From the NCBI RefSeq assembly GCF_024338845.1, contig NZ_CP101414.1:62001-126000 (forward strand): a DNA stretch of 64,000 bases, given 5' to 3'. Under the pieces are notes generated by a model. It did not search any database, was not told the DNA's origin, and was given only the letters and a program-made list of their open reading frames with translations. The stretch comes from Mycoplasma bradburyae. Its GTDB lineage: Bacteria > Bacillota_I > Bacilli_A > Mycoplasmatales > Mycoplasmoidaceae. This document shows, piece after piece, positions 25,044 to 33,848 of this stretch. Every line of letters begins with the position of its first letter. Within the stretch, counting starts at the first letter, position 1. The position numbers and the translations under genes are program-made.

Positions 25044-26177
25044 GTGGAAGAACAAAATTATTATGAGATATTAGGAGTAAGTGAAAACGCTACCACATCC
25101 GAAATAAAGAAAGCGTTTAGAAAACTCGCTAAAAAATATCACCCCGATGTAAATCCTGATCCAAAATCAGTTGAACGTTTTCAAAAAATAAATCAAGCAT
25201 ATGAAGTTTTAAGTGATGAAGAAGCACGAAGCAATTATGATTATGATTTAAACGGTTACGATTATGATGATGAGGATGAAAATGATTTAGAAGATACTAA
25301 AGACTATTCAGATACTATTAGTATTATTTTTGGTAACAAAAATAATAAGAAAACTGATAAATCCGCTTCACAAAATCAACAAAAAAAACAATATACTTCC
25401 TCCAATAACCAACAAAAAGCAGCTGGACAGACAACTACTAAAGCATCTAAAAAAGATCCATATACTCCAAAAACTTTATATGAGATACTGGATGTAACCA
25501 AGAAAACTTCTGAAGAAGAAATAACTAAAAAATACAATCTTTTAAAACAAAAATATCCTGAAAATTCTCCTATAGAAACAATTGCTTGAACAGCAAAAGA
25601 AATTAAATGTGCTTACACAGTTTTATCAAGCCATGTTGATAAAAAGAAATATGATAATACAAGTGTTTTTGTCTTTGAAGGTGTTATCCATCTTGGAGGC
25701 GTATTTTCGCGAGAAGTCCATTTAAAAGGGCTACAAAATCAAACTAAGAAAGCTAAAGCCAGCACGACAACTACCGCTTCAACAACACGTAAGATTCATC
25801 ATAAAAAAGAACACATACACAGAACTGTTTTTCATAACCAAAAAACACCTCGAACAATCAACAGATCGACACAAGAATTCCCTAAACAATACGAACAACG
25901 ACCGCAAGAATTTGATATTAATTTAGATCAATACATTACTAATGTAGTTCATTCAGATCAAGATGTTGATTTCTTCCGTAAAACTTTAACAAAAAAAGAA
26001 GAAAATAAAAATAACAGTTCACATCATCAAACTGTTCAAGTTAAGAAAGAGAATTTCTTGACTAGATTTAGAAACAAACACCCAATTTTAAGTTCGGTAA
26101 TAGCAGGTACCTTTATTGCTTCTATTTTAATAATCATTATTATAGTTGTTATTACTAAAATTGGTTTAACTAACTAA
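25044..26177 (+). CDS. DnaJ-like membrane protein with a second, degenerate J-like domain
   Basis: 377 residues from a GTG start at 25044; no in-frame ATG fits before the J domain. Residues 5-70 form a canonical J domain with the HPD tripeptide ([10 protein letters not shown]), which should stimulate DnaK. A second segment at about 147-210 ([20 protein letters not shown]) has the J-domain layout but HPD is replaced (KYPENSP). A Thr/Ser/His-rich linker leads to one membrane span near the C-terminus ([20 protein letters not shown]). It lacks the DnaJ Gly/Phe and zinc-finger regions. M. genitalium has a DnaJ-like membrane protein of similar build (MG002, from memory). The next gene starts 2 bases later. 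Confidence 0.85.
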
Positions 26178-26179
26178 TT

Positions 26180-26938
26180 ATGAAGATTATGAATAAACAA
26201 GATATTATTGATCACGTGAATGTTGATCATTTAGATACGATAAAAATTATTTACAAACACTACGTAAAAAACGAAGAAATTCAATCAATTAAATTGCTCG
26301 ATTTAGACTTAGAATCGCTTAAAATTGAAGTTAATAATAAGGAATTTACAATTCCATATGATAAGAAAGCTAATAATTTGAGTGAGATTAAGTATATTCT
26401 TATTGGCATGCATCAGAATGCTCAATATTTAATCGATCTAGAACCAGTACAAAAAGAATATAATGATTTTTTAAAACAAAATCATAGAAGTGTTTATTTG
26501 GCAACACAAAATAAACAAAAGGAATTGCTTTGCAGCTCGACTGTTTTGTTTAGAAAAAACGATGATTTTTATGTATATTTAGCTAAGGTTGCACAACATT
26601 ATCAAAACATAAAATATAACAACAAAAACCTAGGTGTTTTATTAATAGAAAATTCACAAGATGATAAAACTGAGTTTTTAAGAAATTCAGTTCAATATGT
26701 TGCGGATTTAGAAGAAGTAAATAATCCTAATCTAGCTCAAGAACTACTTGATGAATTAGAGAAAAATCCTGTTGAAGAAAAAGTTGCAAAAATGCTTAAA
26801 AAATTCGAAGGATTTGTATTGTTTAAAATTATTTTAAAAACAGGAAGAGCTAAATTTGGATTCGGTAAGGCTTATGATGTAGTTAATCATAAGCTTATAC
26901 CAATTAAGATGGAAGAAGATCATATAATGAAAAAATAA
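26180..26938 (+). CDS. HugZ-like haem-binding / split-barrel (PNPOx fold) protein
   Basis: 252 residues. The N-terminal part (IIDHVNVDHLDTIKIIYKHY) matches the DUF2470 domain of the haem-utilisation protein HugZ. The central segment SVYLATQNKQKELLCSSTVL, with VAQHYQNIKYNNKNLGVLLI, fits the split barrel. The C-terminal TGRAKFGFGKAYDVV matches the HugZ motif EGRFVKGFGQAYDIL (recalled from Helicobacter pylori). Domain order and total length equal H. pylori HugZ (about 251). A His lies fifth from the C-terminus (DHIMKK), where HugZ has its haem-ligand His in a flexible tail. Haem degradation, FMN binding or a redox role are all possible; function in a mycoplasma is unknown. It is coupled to the DnaJ-like gene. 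Confidence 0.75.
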   Translation: MKIMNKQDIIDHVNVDHLDTIKIIYKHYVKNEEIQSIKLLDLDLESLKIEVNNKEFTIPYDKKANNLSEIKYILIGMHQNAQYLIDLEPVQKEYNDFLKQNHRSVYLATQNKQKELLCSSTVLFRKNDDFYVYLAKVAQHYQNIKYNNKNLGVLLIENSQDDKTEFLRNSVQYVADLEEVNNPNLAQELLDELEKNPVEEKVAKMLKKFEGFVLFKIILKTGRAKFGFGKAYDVVNHKLIPIKMEEDHIMKK

Positions 26939-27009
26939 CCTTCCTTAGGTTAATTAAAAATAGTTAAGAAAATTATTTAAAATTTTTATAAATAACTTTA
27001 AAAAATTTG

Positions 27010-27015
27010 TATAAT
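27010..27015 (+). promoter_or_regulatory. -10 element of the ZIP-like transporter gene
   Basis: TATAAT preceded by TTTG, 31 bases before the ATG at 27047. It gives the transporter gene its own promoter after hugZ. Confidence 0.5.
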
Positions 27016-27046
27016 TTACCTGATAAGATTAATCAATATTAATTAA

Positions 27047-28102
27047 ATGAATAACAGTATTTTCTTAACACCAAGTTATTTTGATGGTAATCAATATTTA
27101 GCTACATTTGTAAACCTTCTTATTTATGTCGCTTTTTTATTAACCGTTCCTACAATCTTAATTTTTGGTTTAACTTTTCTAAAGCCAAAATTATCTCAAA
27201 ACCAACAACTAAATCTTTATGCATTTTCATCTGCTTTATTAATAAGTATTGGAATGCTAGGATTATTGTTTGAGGCTACAGAAAGTGCTAATGTTTATGT
27301 AGAGCAATCATTGATTCATTACGAGACGGTTTATAAAAACCTCATAAAGATAGGAATGCTTGTTGGTGGAGCTGTTATTGGTCTTACAATAGTTATCTCG
27401 TTTAGATTTTTATACATTCATTTTACTAAGCAAGATCATTGTAATCATTCGCACAACCACTCATTACATATTACCAATGAACATGAAGATTACCAACATA
27501 AGATGAAAGAACATAAGCCGAATATCAAAGCTGCATGGTTGGTAATTATTCTGTTGTTATCACACAGAACAATCGATGGCTTTGTTTTAGGTGGTACAGT
27601 TTCTTTATTAACTCTAGATCCTAGTCAAATCAACATTGGATTTATTGTTTCTTTTAATATTCACATTTTAATTGAAGTTATCATTATTCATTATCGACAA
27701 ATTCAATTTGGTGAAAAGAAATTTAGAGCTGCATTGCATAACTTCTACACAACAATATTGATCATTCCTATTATGTTAATAGGGGCTTATGTTAATCCAT
27801 TACTAAGACAAGTTGGTTGGATATTACCGATTGTTAATGCTAGTGGAGGTGTAATTATCACCTTTATGGCAATCATTGAATTAGTTCCAGAATTTATTCA
27901 TAACAAATCAATGAAAACAGCCGATTGATACAAAGTTTTAATTTCGTTTGCTTTAGGTTTAGTTATCGCAATCTTGATCTTATCTTTCCATGAACACACT
28001 CATGAAACAACAAGTTCATATCTATCTAATCAAACGAAAGCAGTGTTAAGTGATTCGTTACTTTTTAACAAGCTTAAACAACGGTTTATACTTAGTTATT
28101 AG
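27047..28102 (+). CDS. ZIP-family divalent metal transporter
   Basis: 351 residues with TGA-Trp at 27926-27928 and eight or so membrane spans. A His-rich cytoplasmic loop between TM3 and TM4 (HCNHSHNHSLHITNEHEDYQ, near residue 125-145) is typical of ZIP proteins. TM4 reads LLLSHRTIDGFVLGG, matching HNxxDG, and TM5 reads SFNIHILIEVIIIHY, matching HExPE with some change. These two helices form the metal site in ZIP transporters, so zinc, iron or manganese uptake is likely; the metal cannot be told from sequence. Its 3' end overlaps the convergent gene by 45 bases. Confidence 0.75.
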
Positions 28103-28873
28103 TTGATAAGAATTCCACAAGTTTCAATTAGCAATTTTCCAAAGAGACATCTTACGATTGATTTCAAAACGTAGATGTCTCTTTGTTATATTTTTAAGGA
28201 AATCTATATTATTTTCGAAAAAATGTAAAAGATATTCTTGTTGATTTTTCTCGATCATTTTGTTTAAAAATGCTATTAATTGATCTTCAATACCCGCATT
28301 ATATTTACGCAATTTCATATCGAATAATTCAGGTTCGTTTGTTGAACAAAAATGCTCTAAATATTTGTAATTGAATTCTTCATCTAGGTGTTGAAATAAC
28401 AATTCAAAATAAGTTATTTCATTACTAGAAGTTGTGGCTAATTTTTGAATATCTTTTTTATAAAATACGGTATTAATAAAATCTAAATTTTCACAAAACA
28501 ATTTCTTAAATATAACCGGCTTATAAGTGTTTTGATAACGTTTTAAATTTCAGAAATACACACATTTATCTACTAAACTGTCTTTTATTGATTTAACTAG
28601 ATGAACATTAATCATATTACGAACATCCACAATATAATAAAAATCTGTTTTAATTAATGATTTTTCAAATAAATAATTTAGTGCGTTATTAATATTTCTG
28701 AATTTTTCTTTGTGAATAATCGTTTTATCGATATTATTATTTTCAAGTATTTGGTCAGTTAAATCAACAGATTCATCGAGTAAAATGATGGTTTCTTCAT
28801 TTTTTAATAAATCTAATGTTTGTTGCAAATTGTTTGCACAATTACGTAAATATAAAACAAATGATAGCTTCAT
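28058..28873 (-). CDS. Hypothetical protein, N-terminus faintly glycosyltransferase-2-like
   Basis: 271 residues after reading TGA as Trp at 28550 and 28124, ending at TAA 28058-28060 inside the end of the ZIP-like gene on the other strand. The start SFVLYLRNCANNLQQTLDLL followed by TIILLDESVDLTDQILENN has the beta-alpha-beta pattern of GT-A glycosyltransferases (family 2), and DFYYIVDVRNMINVHLV stands where the DXD region would be, but no DXD is present. The C-terminal half is helical, charged and unrecognised. It may be a decayed or very divergent glycosyltransferase, or something else. Transcribed divergently from ptsI. Confidence 0.55.
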
Positions 28874-28910
28874 TTATGAGCTTATTATTTCTGATATTTT
28901 AGCTTAAAAA

Positions 28911-28928
28911 TATAATAATAAATATAAT
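28911..28928 (+). promoter_or_regulatory. Tandem -10 elements upstream of ptsI
   Basis: TATAAT occurs at 28911-28916 and again at 28923-28928, 25-42 bases before the ptsI ATG. No convincing -35 is seen for either. Confidence 0.4.
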
Positions 28929-28952
28929 TAATTTGTTAATTAAATTTTTGAT

Positions 28953-30689
28953 ATGAAGAAATACGATGGTATAGGCGCTTCAAACGGGATAGCAATAGCG
29001 CAAGCGTACGTGCTTAAAAATCCGGTTTTTAACTTTAGTGATAAAAAAATATCAGCATCTGAAATAGATGAAACAATCCAATCTATTAAAAATGCTTTTG
29101 AAAAAAGTTCGCAACAATTAAAAGAAATTAAAGAAATTGCTCTTAAAAAGTTAGGGGAAGAAATCGCTATCGTTTTTGATGGTCACATAAATATTGTTAA
29201 TGACCCAATGTTGTTTGATCAAATTCAAAATGAAATTAAAGAAAATTTAGCTAATGCTCCAACAGCATTATCTAAAATTTATGATCAAACTAAAGCGATG
29301 TTTGAAGCTATTGATGATGCTTATTTAAAAGAAAGAGCATCTGATATCGGTGATGTTAAAAAAAGAATTTTATCTAATTTATTAGGTGTTGATTTACCAG
29401 ATTTATTATCAATTAACCACGAAGTCATTTTGATAGCTGATGATTTAACTCCTTCTGAAACATCTTTATTAAATAAAGAATATATCAAAGGTTTTGCTAC
29501 TAACATCGGTGGTAGAACATCTCATTCTGCTATCATGGCTAGAACATTAGAAATTCCTGCTGTATTAGGTCTTAAAACAATCACTGAAACAATTAATCAT
29601 GGTGATATGATTTCAATTGATGGTGTTAAAGGGATTGTTTATAACGAACTAAGCGATGCTGATATTAGCAATCTTCGTAAAGAAAAAGAAAAATACGAAG
29701 AAAACAAAGAAAAATTAAAAAAATACTTACCACCTAAAGCAATTACTTTAGATGGTCATGAAGTTATCGTAGCTGCTAATATTGGAAAACCAAGCGATGT
29801 TCTAAAAGGTAATGAATACGGAGCTAAAGGTGTTGGGTTATTCCGTACAGAATTCTTATACATGGATTCAGCTAATTGACCTGATGAAGAAACACAATTT
29901 AAAGCTTACAAGCAATCTCTTGATTACTCTAACAATGAAACAGTAATTATTAGAACATTAGATATTGGTGGTGATAAAAACTTAAGTTATTATAAGTTTG
30001 CCGAAGAAATGAATCCTTTCTTAGGTTACCGTGCAATTCGTTTTACTAATGACAATCCTGAAATTTTTAAAACTCAATTAAGAGCGTTATTAAGAGCATC
30101 AAAATTTGGTAGTCTAGGAATTATGTTCCCGATGATTGCTAACCTTGAAGAATTATTAAAAGCTAAAGAAATTCTTGAAGAAGCTAAAAAAGAATTAGAT
30201 GAAAGAAAAATAGAATACGGTAAACCGTTAGTTGGTATCATGATTGAGATTCCATCAGCCGCTATTATGAGTGATATATTAGCTCAATATGTTGATTTCT
30301 TCTCTATTGGTACAAATGATATGATTCAATACTCATTTGCAGTAGATCGTATGTCTAAGAACGTTAACTATTTATATCAACCACTTAACCCTGCATTATT
30401 AAGAATCGTTAAGATGACTATTGATGGTGGTTTAAAATCTAATGTTTGAACTGGTATGTGTGGCGAAATGGCTGGAGAACCACTAGCAATTCCGATCCTT
30501 TTAGGTATGGGATTAAAAGAGTTTTCAATGTCTGCTTCATCAATGTTAAAAGCTAAAGAATTAATTAATAATTTAAAGTATTCTGATTGCAAAGAACTAG
30601 TTGATCAAGTAATAAATCTGAAAAATCAACAAGAAGTTTCTGATAAAGTTAAGGAATTTTTAGCAAAAAATAATTTAGAAATTTCTTAG
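28953..30689 (+). CDS. ptsI: PTS enzyme I (phosphoenolpyruvate-protein phosphotransferase)
   Basis: 578 residues with TGA-Trp at 29877 and 30447. It takes phosphate from PEP and passes it to HPr, feeding all PTS sugar transporters. The phosphorylated His is in GGRTSHSAIMARTLEIPAVL (about 184-203). The PEP-binding domain has GLFRTEFLYMD, FFSIGTNDMIQY and the catalytic Cys in TGMCGEMAGE. Length is normal (about 575). The sigma-like gene follows 81 bases later, an order also found in M. genitalium (MG429-MG428, from memory). Confidence 0.97.
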
Positions 30690-30770
30690 TAAAAAATAGG
30701 GAAAAAATAGATAATCTAAAATTCTAATATCAATCATAATTAATTCATTAAACAAAAAAATGGATTAATT

Positions 30771-31316
30771 ATGAATAACATAATAGACATTAATAAAGCG
30801 ATCGATAAATATTATTGATACGCATTTAAAGTAGCTAGTAAAATTTTTTATAACTACTACTCATCTTTACCGTTTGAATCATCAGATTTACATCAGATAT
30901 CAGCGCTTGCGATAATTGATGGATCTAAACGTTTTGATCCATCAAAAAATGATAATTTTGATGCTTATATACGTAAGTATGTTTCTTTATATATCATTAG
31001 TATTTTTAAAAAAGAAACGACCAACAAAAGAAAGATACTTAACTACATATCAGATAAAGAAGACGTTCCACCTGTTTGTCATAAAAGCCCTGAATATTAT
31101 TTAAGGTTAGATGAAGTTAGACAAGAAATAAGGATTATACTTAAGAAATTCAAACCTAATCAACGCAAGATTATTGTTGAGTTTTTACAAGGTAGCAGGA
31201 TTTGTGATATTGTTAAAGAACATAAACTCGATAAACACCGCGTAAGTTATGCTATTAACAAATTTAAAAATGAAATCATTAATAATGATTTAATAAAGAG
31301 TAGCTTAAATTATTAA
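30771..31316 (+). CDS. Minimal sigma-factor-like protein
   Basis: 181 residues from ATG 30771, with TGA-Trp at 30816-30818 that breaks the frame under the standard code. The layout fits a sigma70-superfamily protein holding only regions 2 and 4. LPFESSDLHQISALAIIDGS followed by KRFDPSKNDNFDAYIRKYVS resembles region 2.1-2.2 (D-x-x-Q, then F-D-x-x-x-x-x-x-F-x-x-Y). KKFKPNQRKIIVEFLQGSRI followed by DIVKEHKLDKHRVSYAINKF looks like a region 4 helix-turn-helix. No Shine-Dalgarno is seen. It sits beside ptsI as does M. genitalium MG428, reported as an alternative sigma factor that switches on recombination genes; orthology is inferred from order and build. Confidence 0.7.
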
Positions 31317-31465
31317 AAAACTAGATTAAAATAAATAAGATCTATTGAAAACGAAAACATTGAGTTTTTTGCGAACTAATGAGTAATAAAATTATTTATT
31401 AATCAATAGTTATTATTATGTTTTTTAGTAAGCACTCAAATTTACTAAAAACAGTTTTTGCGTAA

Positions 31466-31494
31466 TTGCTAATTAGCTAATAGTTAATTATAAG
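31466..31494 (+). promoter_or_regulatory. Promoter of the candidate small RNA
   Basis: TTGCTA at 31466-31471 and TATAAG at 31489-31494 with an exact 17-base spacer, predicting a start near 31501. Confidence 0.5.
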
Positions 31495-31500
31495 GCTAAT

Positions 31501-31657
31501 CTATAAACAATAAAAGCTCATTAGCATGCAAGAATTAATGTTGGTAGTGAGTATGTGGGTTATCTTGAGTGATCATAGAATCCGGGGTCTTTAATCAAAC
31601 AGGATTATTTAAAAACAACTAATTCAAAAATAAGAGCTTGTTGCTCTTATTTTTCTT
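31501..31657 (+). ncRNA. Candidate structured small RNA (about 155 nt)
   Basis: Lies between a promoter-like pair and a perfect terminator. CTCATTA (31518-31524) can pair with TAGTGAG (31545-31551) with one G-U. GGGTT (31557-31561) can pair with AATCC (31579-31583), and the same AATCC can pair instead with GGATT (31602-31606), so two alternative folds exist upstream of the terminator. No match to tmRNA, RNase P, SRP RNA or tRNA signatures was seen. It may be a free small RNA or an attenuator ahead of rpsO; both are inference. Confidence 0.45.
31626..31657 (+). terminator. Intrinsic terminator of the candidate small RNA
   Basis: AAAAATAAGAGC (31626-31637) pairs perfectly with GCTCTTATTTTT (31643-31654) around TTGTT. 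Confidence 0.85.
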
Positions 31658-31700
31658 TTCTAAATGCATTAATGTTAATTAGAAAAAGTAATAAATATGA

Positions 31701-31706
31701 TATAAT
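31701..31706 (+). promoter_or_regulatory. Extended -10 promoter of rpsO
   Basis: TATAAT preceded by TGA, giving an extended -10 (TGATATAAT), about 45 bases before rpsO. No clear -35. Confidence 0.55.
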
Positions 31707-31751
31707 TTTAATGATGTTCTCAATATCACACTAATTTTTTCGGAGTATTAA

Positions 31752-32024
31752 ATGGCATTATCAAAAGATAAAAAGACTGAAATCATCAAGAAATTCCAAA
31801 AAAATGACGCAGATGTTGGCAGTGTTTTTGTACAAGTAGCTGTTTTAACAGAAGAAATTAAGTTATTAACAGAACACTTGTTAAAAAACAAAAAAGACTT
31901 CATTTCTAAACGCGGTCTTTATACAAAAGTTTCAAAACGTAAGACTTTATTAAATTACTTAAAAGAAAACGATTTGAATGCTTACAGAAACTTGATTTCA
32001 GAACTAGAATTAAGACATTCTTAA
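31752..32024 (+). CDS. rpsO: 30S ribosomal protein S15
   Basis: 90 residues, normal length. The conserved core includes DVGSVFVQVAVLTEEIKLLT and HLLKNKKDFISKRGLYTKVS. S15 organises the central domain of 16S and often represses its own mRNA. CGGAG lies upstream. A terminator follows at once, so it is probably monocistronic. Confidence 0.96.
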   Translation: MALSKDKKTEIIKKFQKNDADVGSVFVQVAVLTEEIKLLTEHLLKNKKDFISKRGLYTKVSKRKTLLNYLKENDLNAYRNLISELELRHS

Positions 32025-32044
32025 TTCGTAAAAAAGTAAATGGA

Positions 32045-32069
32045 GCACACAAAATTGTGTGCCTTTTTT
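32045..32069 (+). terminator. Intrinsic terminator after rpsO
   Basis: GCACACAA (32045-32052) pairs with TTGTGTGC (32055-32062), followed by CTTTTTTA. Confidence 0.88.
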
Positions 32070-32103
32070 ATTTTTATTGATATATTCATATTAATTCAAA
32101 GAT

Positions 32104-33831
32104 ATGGCTAAAATTAATTTTTTCACCCTAGGCGGACAAGACGAACAAGGAAAGAACTGTTCAGTACTTGAAGTTAATGATGATATCTATTTATTTAATA
32201 CAGGTAGCTTAGTACCGATCAATAGTTTACTAGGTGTAGAGCAATTAATACCTGATTATTCATATATAGCTATTAACAAAAAGAAAGTTAAGGGGTTATT
32301 TATTGGTTACCCTTCTCAATCTAACTTAGGATCATTATTATATTTACTAAAATCAATAAAACCTGTAACCCTTAACATTTATACCTCTTTAGTTGGTAAA
32401 ACAATTATTGAAAGTATTATGGAAAAACAACGAGATTTTGAACCATTTAAAAAATCAGTTAATATCGTTGTATTAAATCCTTTAAAAGAATTCGAAATTA
32501 ATGAAAATGTAAAGGTTACACCTTTCAGAGTATTTTCTTCTATTCCATATAGTTATGGTTTTTGCATCAATACTCAAGATGGTTTAATCGTTTATATCGA
32601 TGATTTCATTCTTGTTAATGATAAGAATAAGACTTTCAGTTCAGATTTAATGGATCTGAAGATGATGATTAATAAAAAAGTGCTTTTATTAATCGTTGGG
32701 GCTGGTCAGGTTGGTAAAAATATTAGTAATACCAGTCCAAACCATCGCTCTAAGCAAGCAATTGAGAAATTCATTAACGATTCTAAAGGGCGTAGCATTA
32801 TTGCTTGTTATGATGATAATGTTTATGCTATTTTTACGGCTGCAACAATTGCAAGAAAACAACAAAAACCTTTCATAGTATATAGCCAAGCTTCAATAAA
32901 CTTATTTAACACGATCATTAAGAAAAATATGTTTAGTTCTCGTGATTTGCAAACGATGCCAATCAGCGAAATGAATAACGAGAAAGAAGCAATTATTGTA
33001 GTTAGTGGTACTCCTCATAACTTATATAACCAATTAGCTAAAATTGCTACTGGTGAAGATAAACGTCTTACTTTAGAAAAAGAAGATCGATTTATCTTAT
33101 TAACTCCTAAGATTGCAGGGTTTGAAAGTTACGAAGCTAAAATTTTAGATGAAATTGCTAGATGTGATGTAACTTACAAACGTTTAAGTTCAGAAGTATT
33201 ACCTATTAAAGCTTCTAATGAAGATCATAAGTTCTTAGTAAACTTGCTAAGACCTCAATTTGCTATTCCGATTCAAGGATTATATAAAGAATTCGTTAAA
33301 TATTTAGAAGTTGTCAATCAAACAGGAAATTTCAAAGAATACCAAAGACCAATTCTCTTATATAATGGTGAAATATTAAGTTTTAACAACGGTAAGTTAA
33401 GTAATAAACATGAAGAATTACATTTAAATTCTAAATGTATTGATACCGCAGGTGTTCAAGATGTTAAATCAACAATTTTATCTGAACGTTTTCAAATGGG
33501 TTGTAACGGAGTTGTAACCTTATCAATGTACATGTCACCTAAGAAGATGGAATTCTTAGATCCTATTGATATTGAAACTTATGGAGTTAGCGAGGAAGCT
33601 CAAAAGCTAACTGAAGTGATTGATAAATGCAAAACTCAGATCCGAACAATTCAAACAACATTTATTTCGGAAATGAAAGATAAAATGGAAAAAACTCCTA
33701 AAAAGCGTATTTCAGTAAGTGATTATAACGATTTCAAAAAAACAATTCGCAAGGTTGTTGGTAAGATTTTTGAGAAAAATTTATATAAAAACGCAGCTGT
33801 AATAACTAGTGTTGTTGAATTAGAACAATAA
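32104..33831 (+). CDS. RNase J paralogue with degenerate active site
   Basis: 575 residues, the RNase J length, with the fold of a metallo-beta-lactamase/beta-CASP protein: INFFTLGGQDEQGKNCSVLE at the start is the RNase J N-terminus. The metal-binding HxHxDH motif is gone: the expected site reads FIGYPSQSNLGSLLYLL. The later PxHGE motif reads IPIQGLYKEF, so that His is lost too. It is therefore unlikely to cut RNA by itself and may act like RNase J2, as a partner of an active J1 encoded elsewhere. In M. genitalium a similar gene (MG423, from memory) lies in the same place after rpsO. Independent transcription is suggested by the terminator just upstream. Confidence 0.85.
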   Translation: MAKINFFTLGGQDEQGKNCSVLEVNDDIYLFNTGSLVPINSLLGVEQLIPDYSYIAINKKKVKGLFIGYPSQSNLGSLLYLLKSIKPVTLNIYTSLVGKTIIESIMEKQRDFEPFKKSVNIVVLNPLKEFEINENVKVTPFRVFSSIPYSYGFCINTQDGLIVYIDDFILVNDKNKTFSSDLMDLKMMINKKVLLLIVGAGQVGKNISNTSPNHRSKQAIEKFINDSKGRSIIACYDDNVYAIFTAATIARKQQKPFIVYSQASINLFNTIIKKNMFSSRDLQTMPISEMNNEKEAIIVVSGTPHNLYNQLAKIATGEDKRLTLEKEDRFILLTPKIAGFESYEAKILDEIARCDVTYKRLSSEVLPIKASNEDHKFLVNLLRPQFAIPIQGLYKEFVKYLEVVNQTGNFKEYQRPILLYNGEILSFNNGKLSNKHEELHLNSKCIDTAGVQDVKSTILSERFQMGCNGVVTLSMYMSPKKMEFLDPIDIETYGVSEEAQKLTEVIDKCKTQIRTIQTTFISEMKDKMEKTPKKRISVSDYNDFKKTIRKVVGKIFEKNLYKNAAVITSVVELEQ

Positions 33832-33848
33832 GGATAATTATTAGCGAT

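Larger units (their letters stand above)
31317..31751 (+). other. Intergenic region between sigma-like gene and rpsO
   Basis: 435 bases with no convincing coding frame. It holds a 10-bp hairpin TTTTTAGTAA (31422-31431) / TTACTAAAAA (31442-31451), a promoter-like pair at 31466-31494, a candidate small RNA ending in a terminator at 31626-31654, and the rpsO promoter. Confidence 0.7.

Noticed and set aside
26937..26954. Short inverted repeat TAACCT...AGGTTA after the HugZ-like gene
   Set aside because: Only six pairs and no T-run; too weak to call a terminator.
31422..31451. Hairpin TTTTTAGTAA/TTACTAAAAA as terminator of the sigma-like gene
   Set aside because: Stem is entirely A/T-rich with a 10-base loop and the T-run is on the wrong side for a strong plus-strand terminator; left as a plain hairpin.
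31557..31606. Possible tRNA T-arm (AGAATCCGGGG) in the rpsO upstream region
   Set aside because: No GTTCRA loop, no acceptor stem or CCA on either strand.
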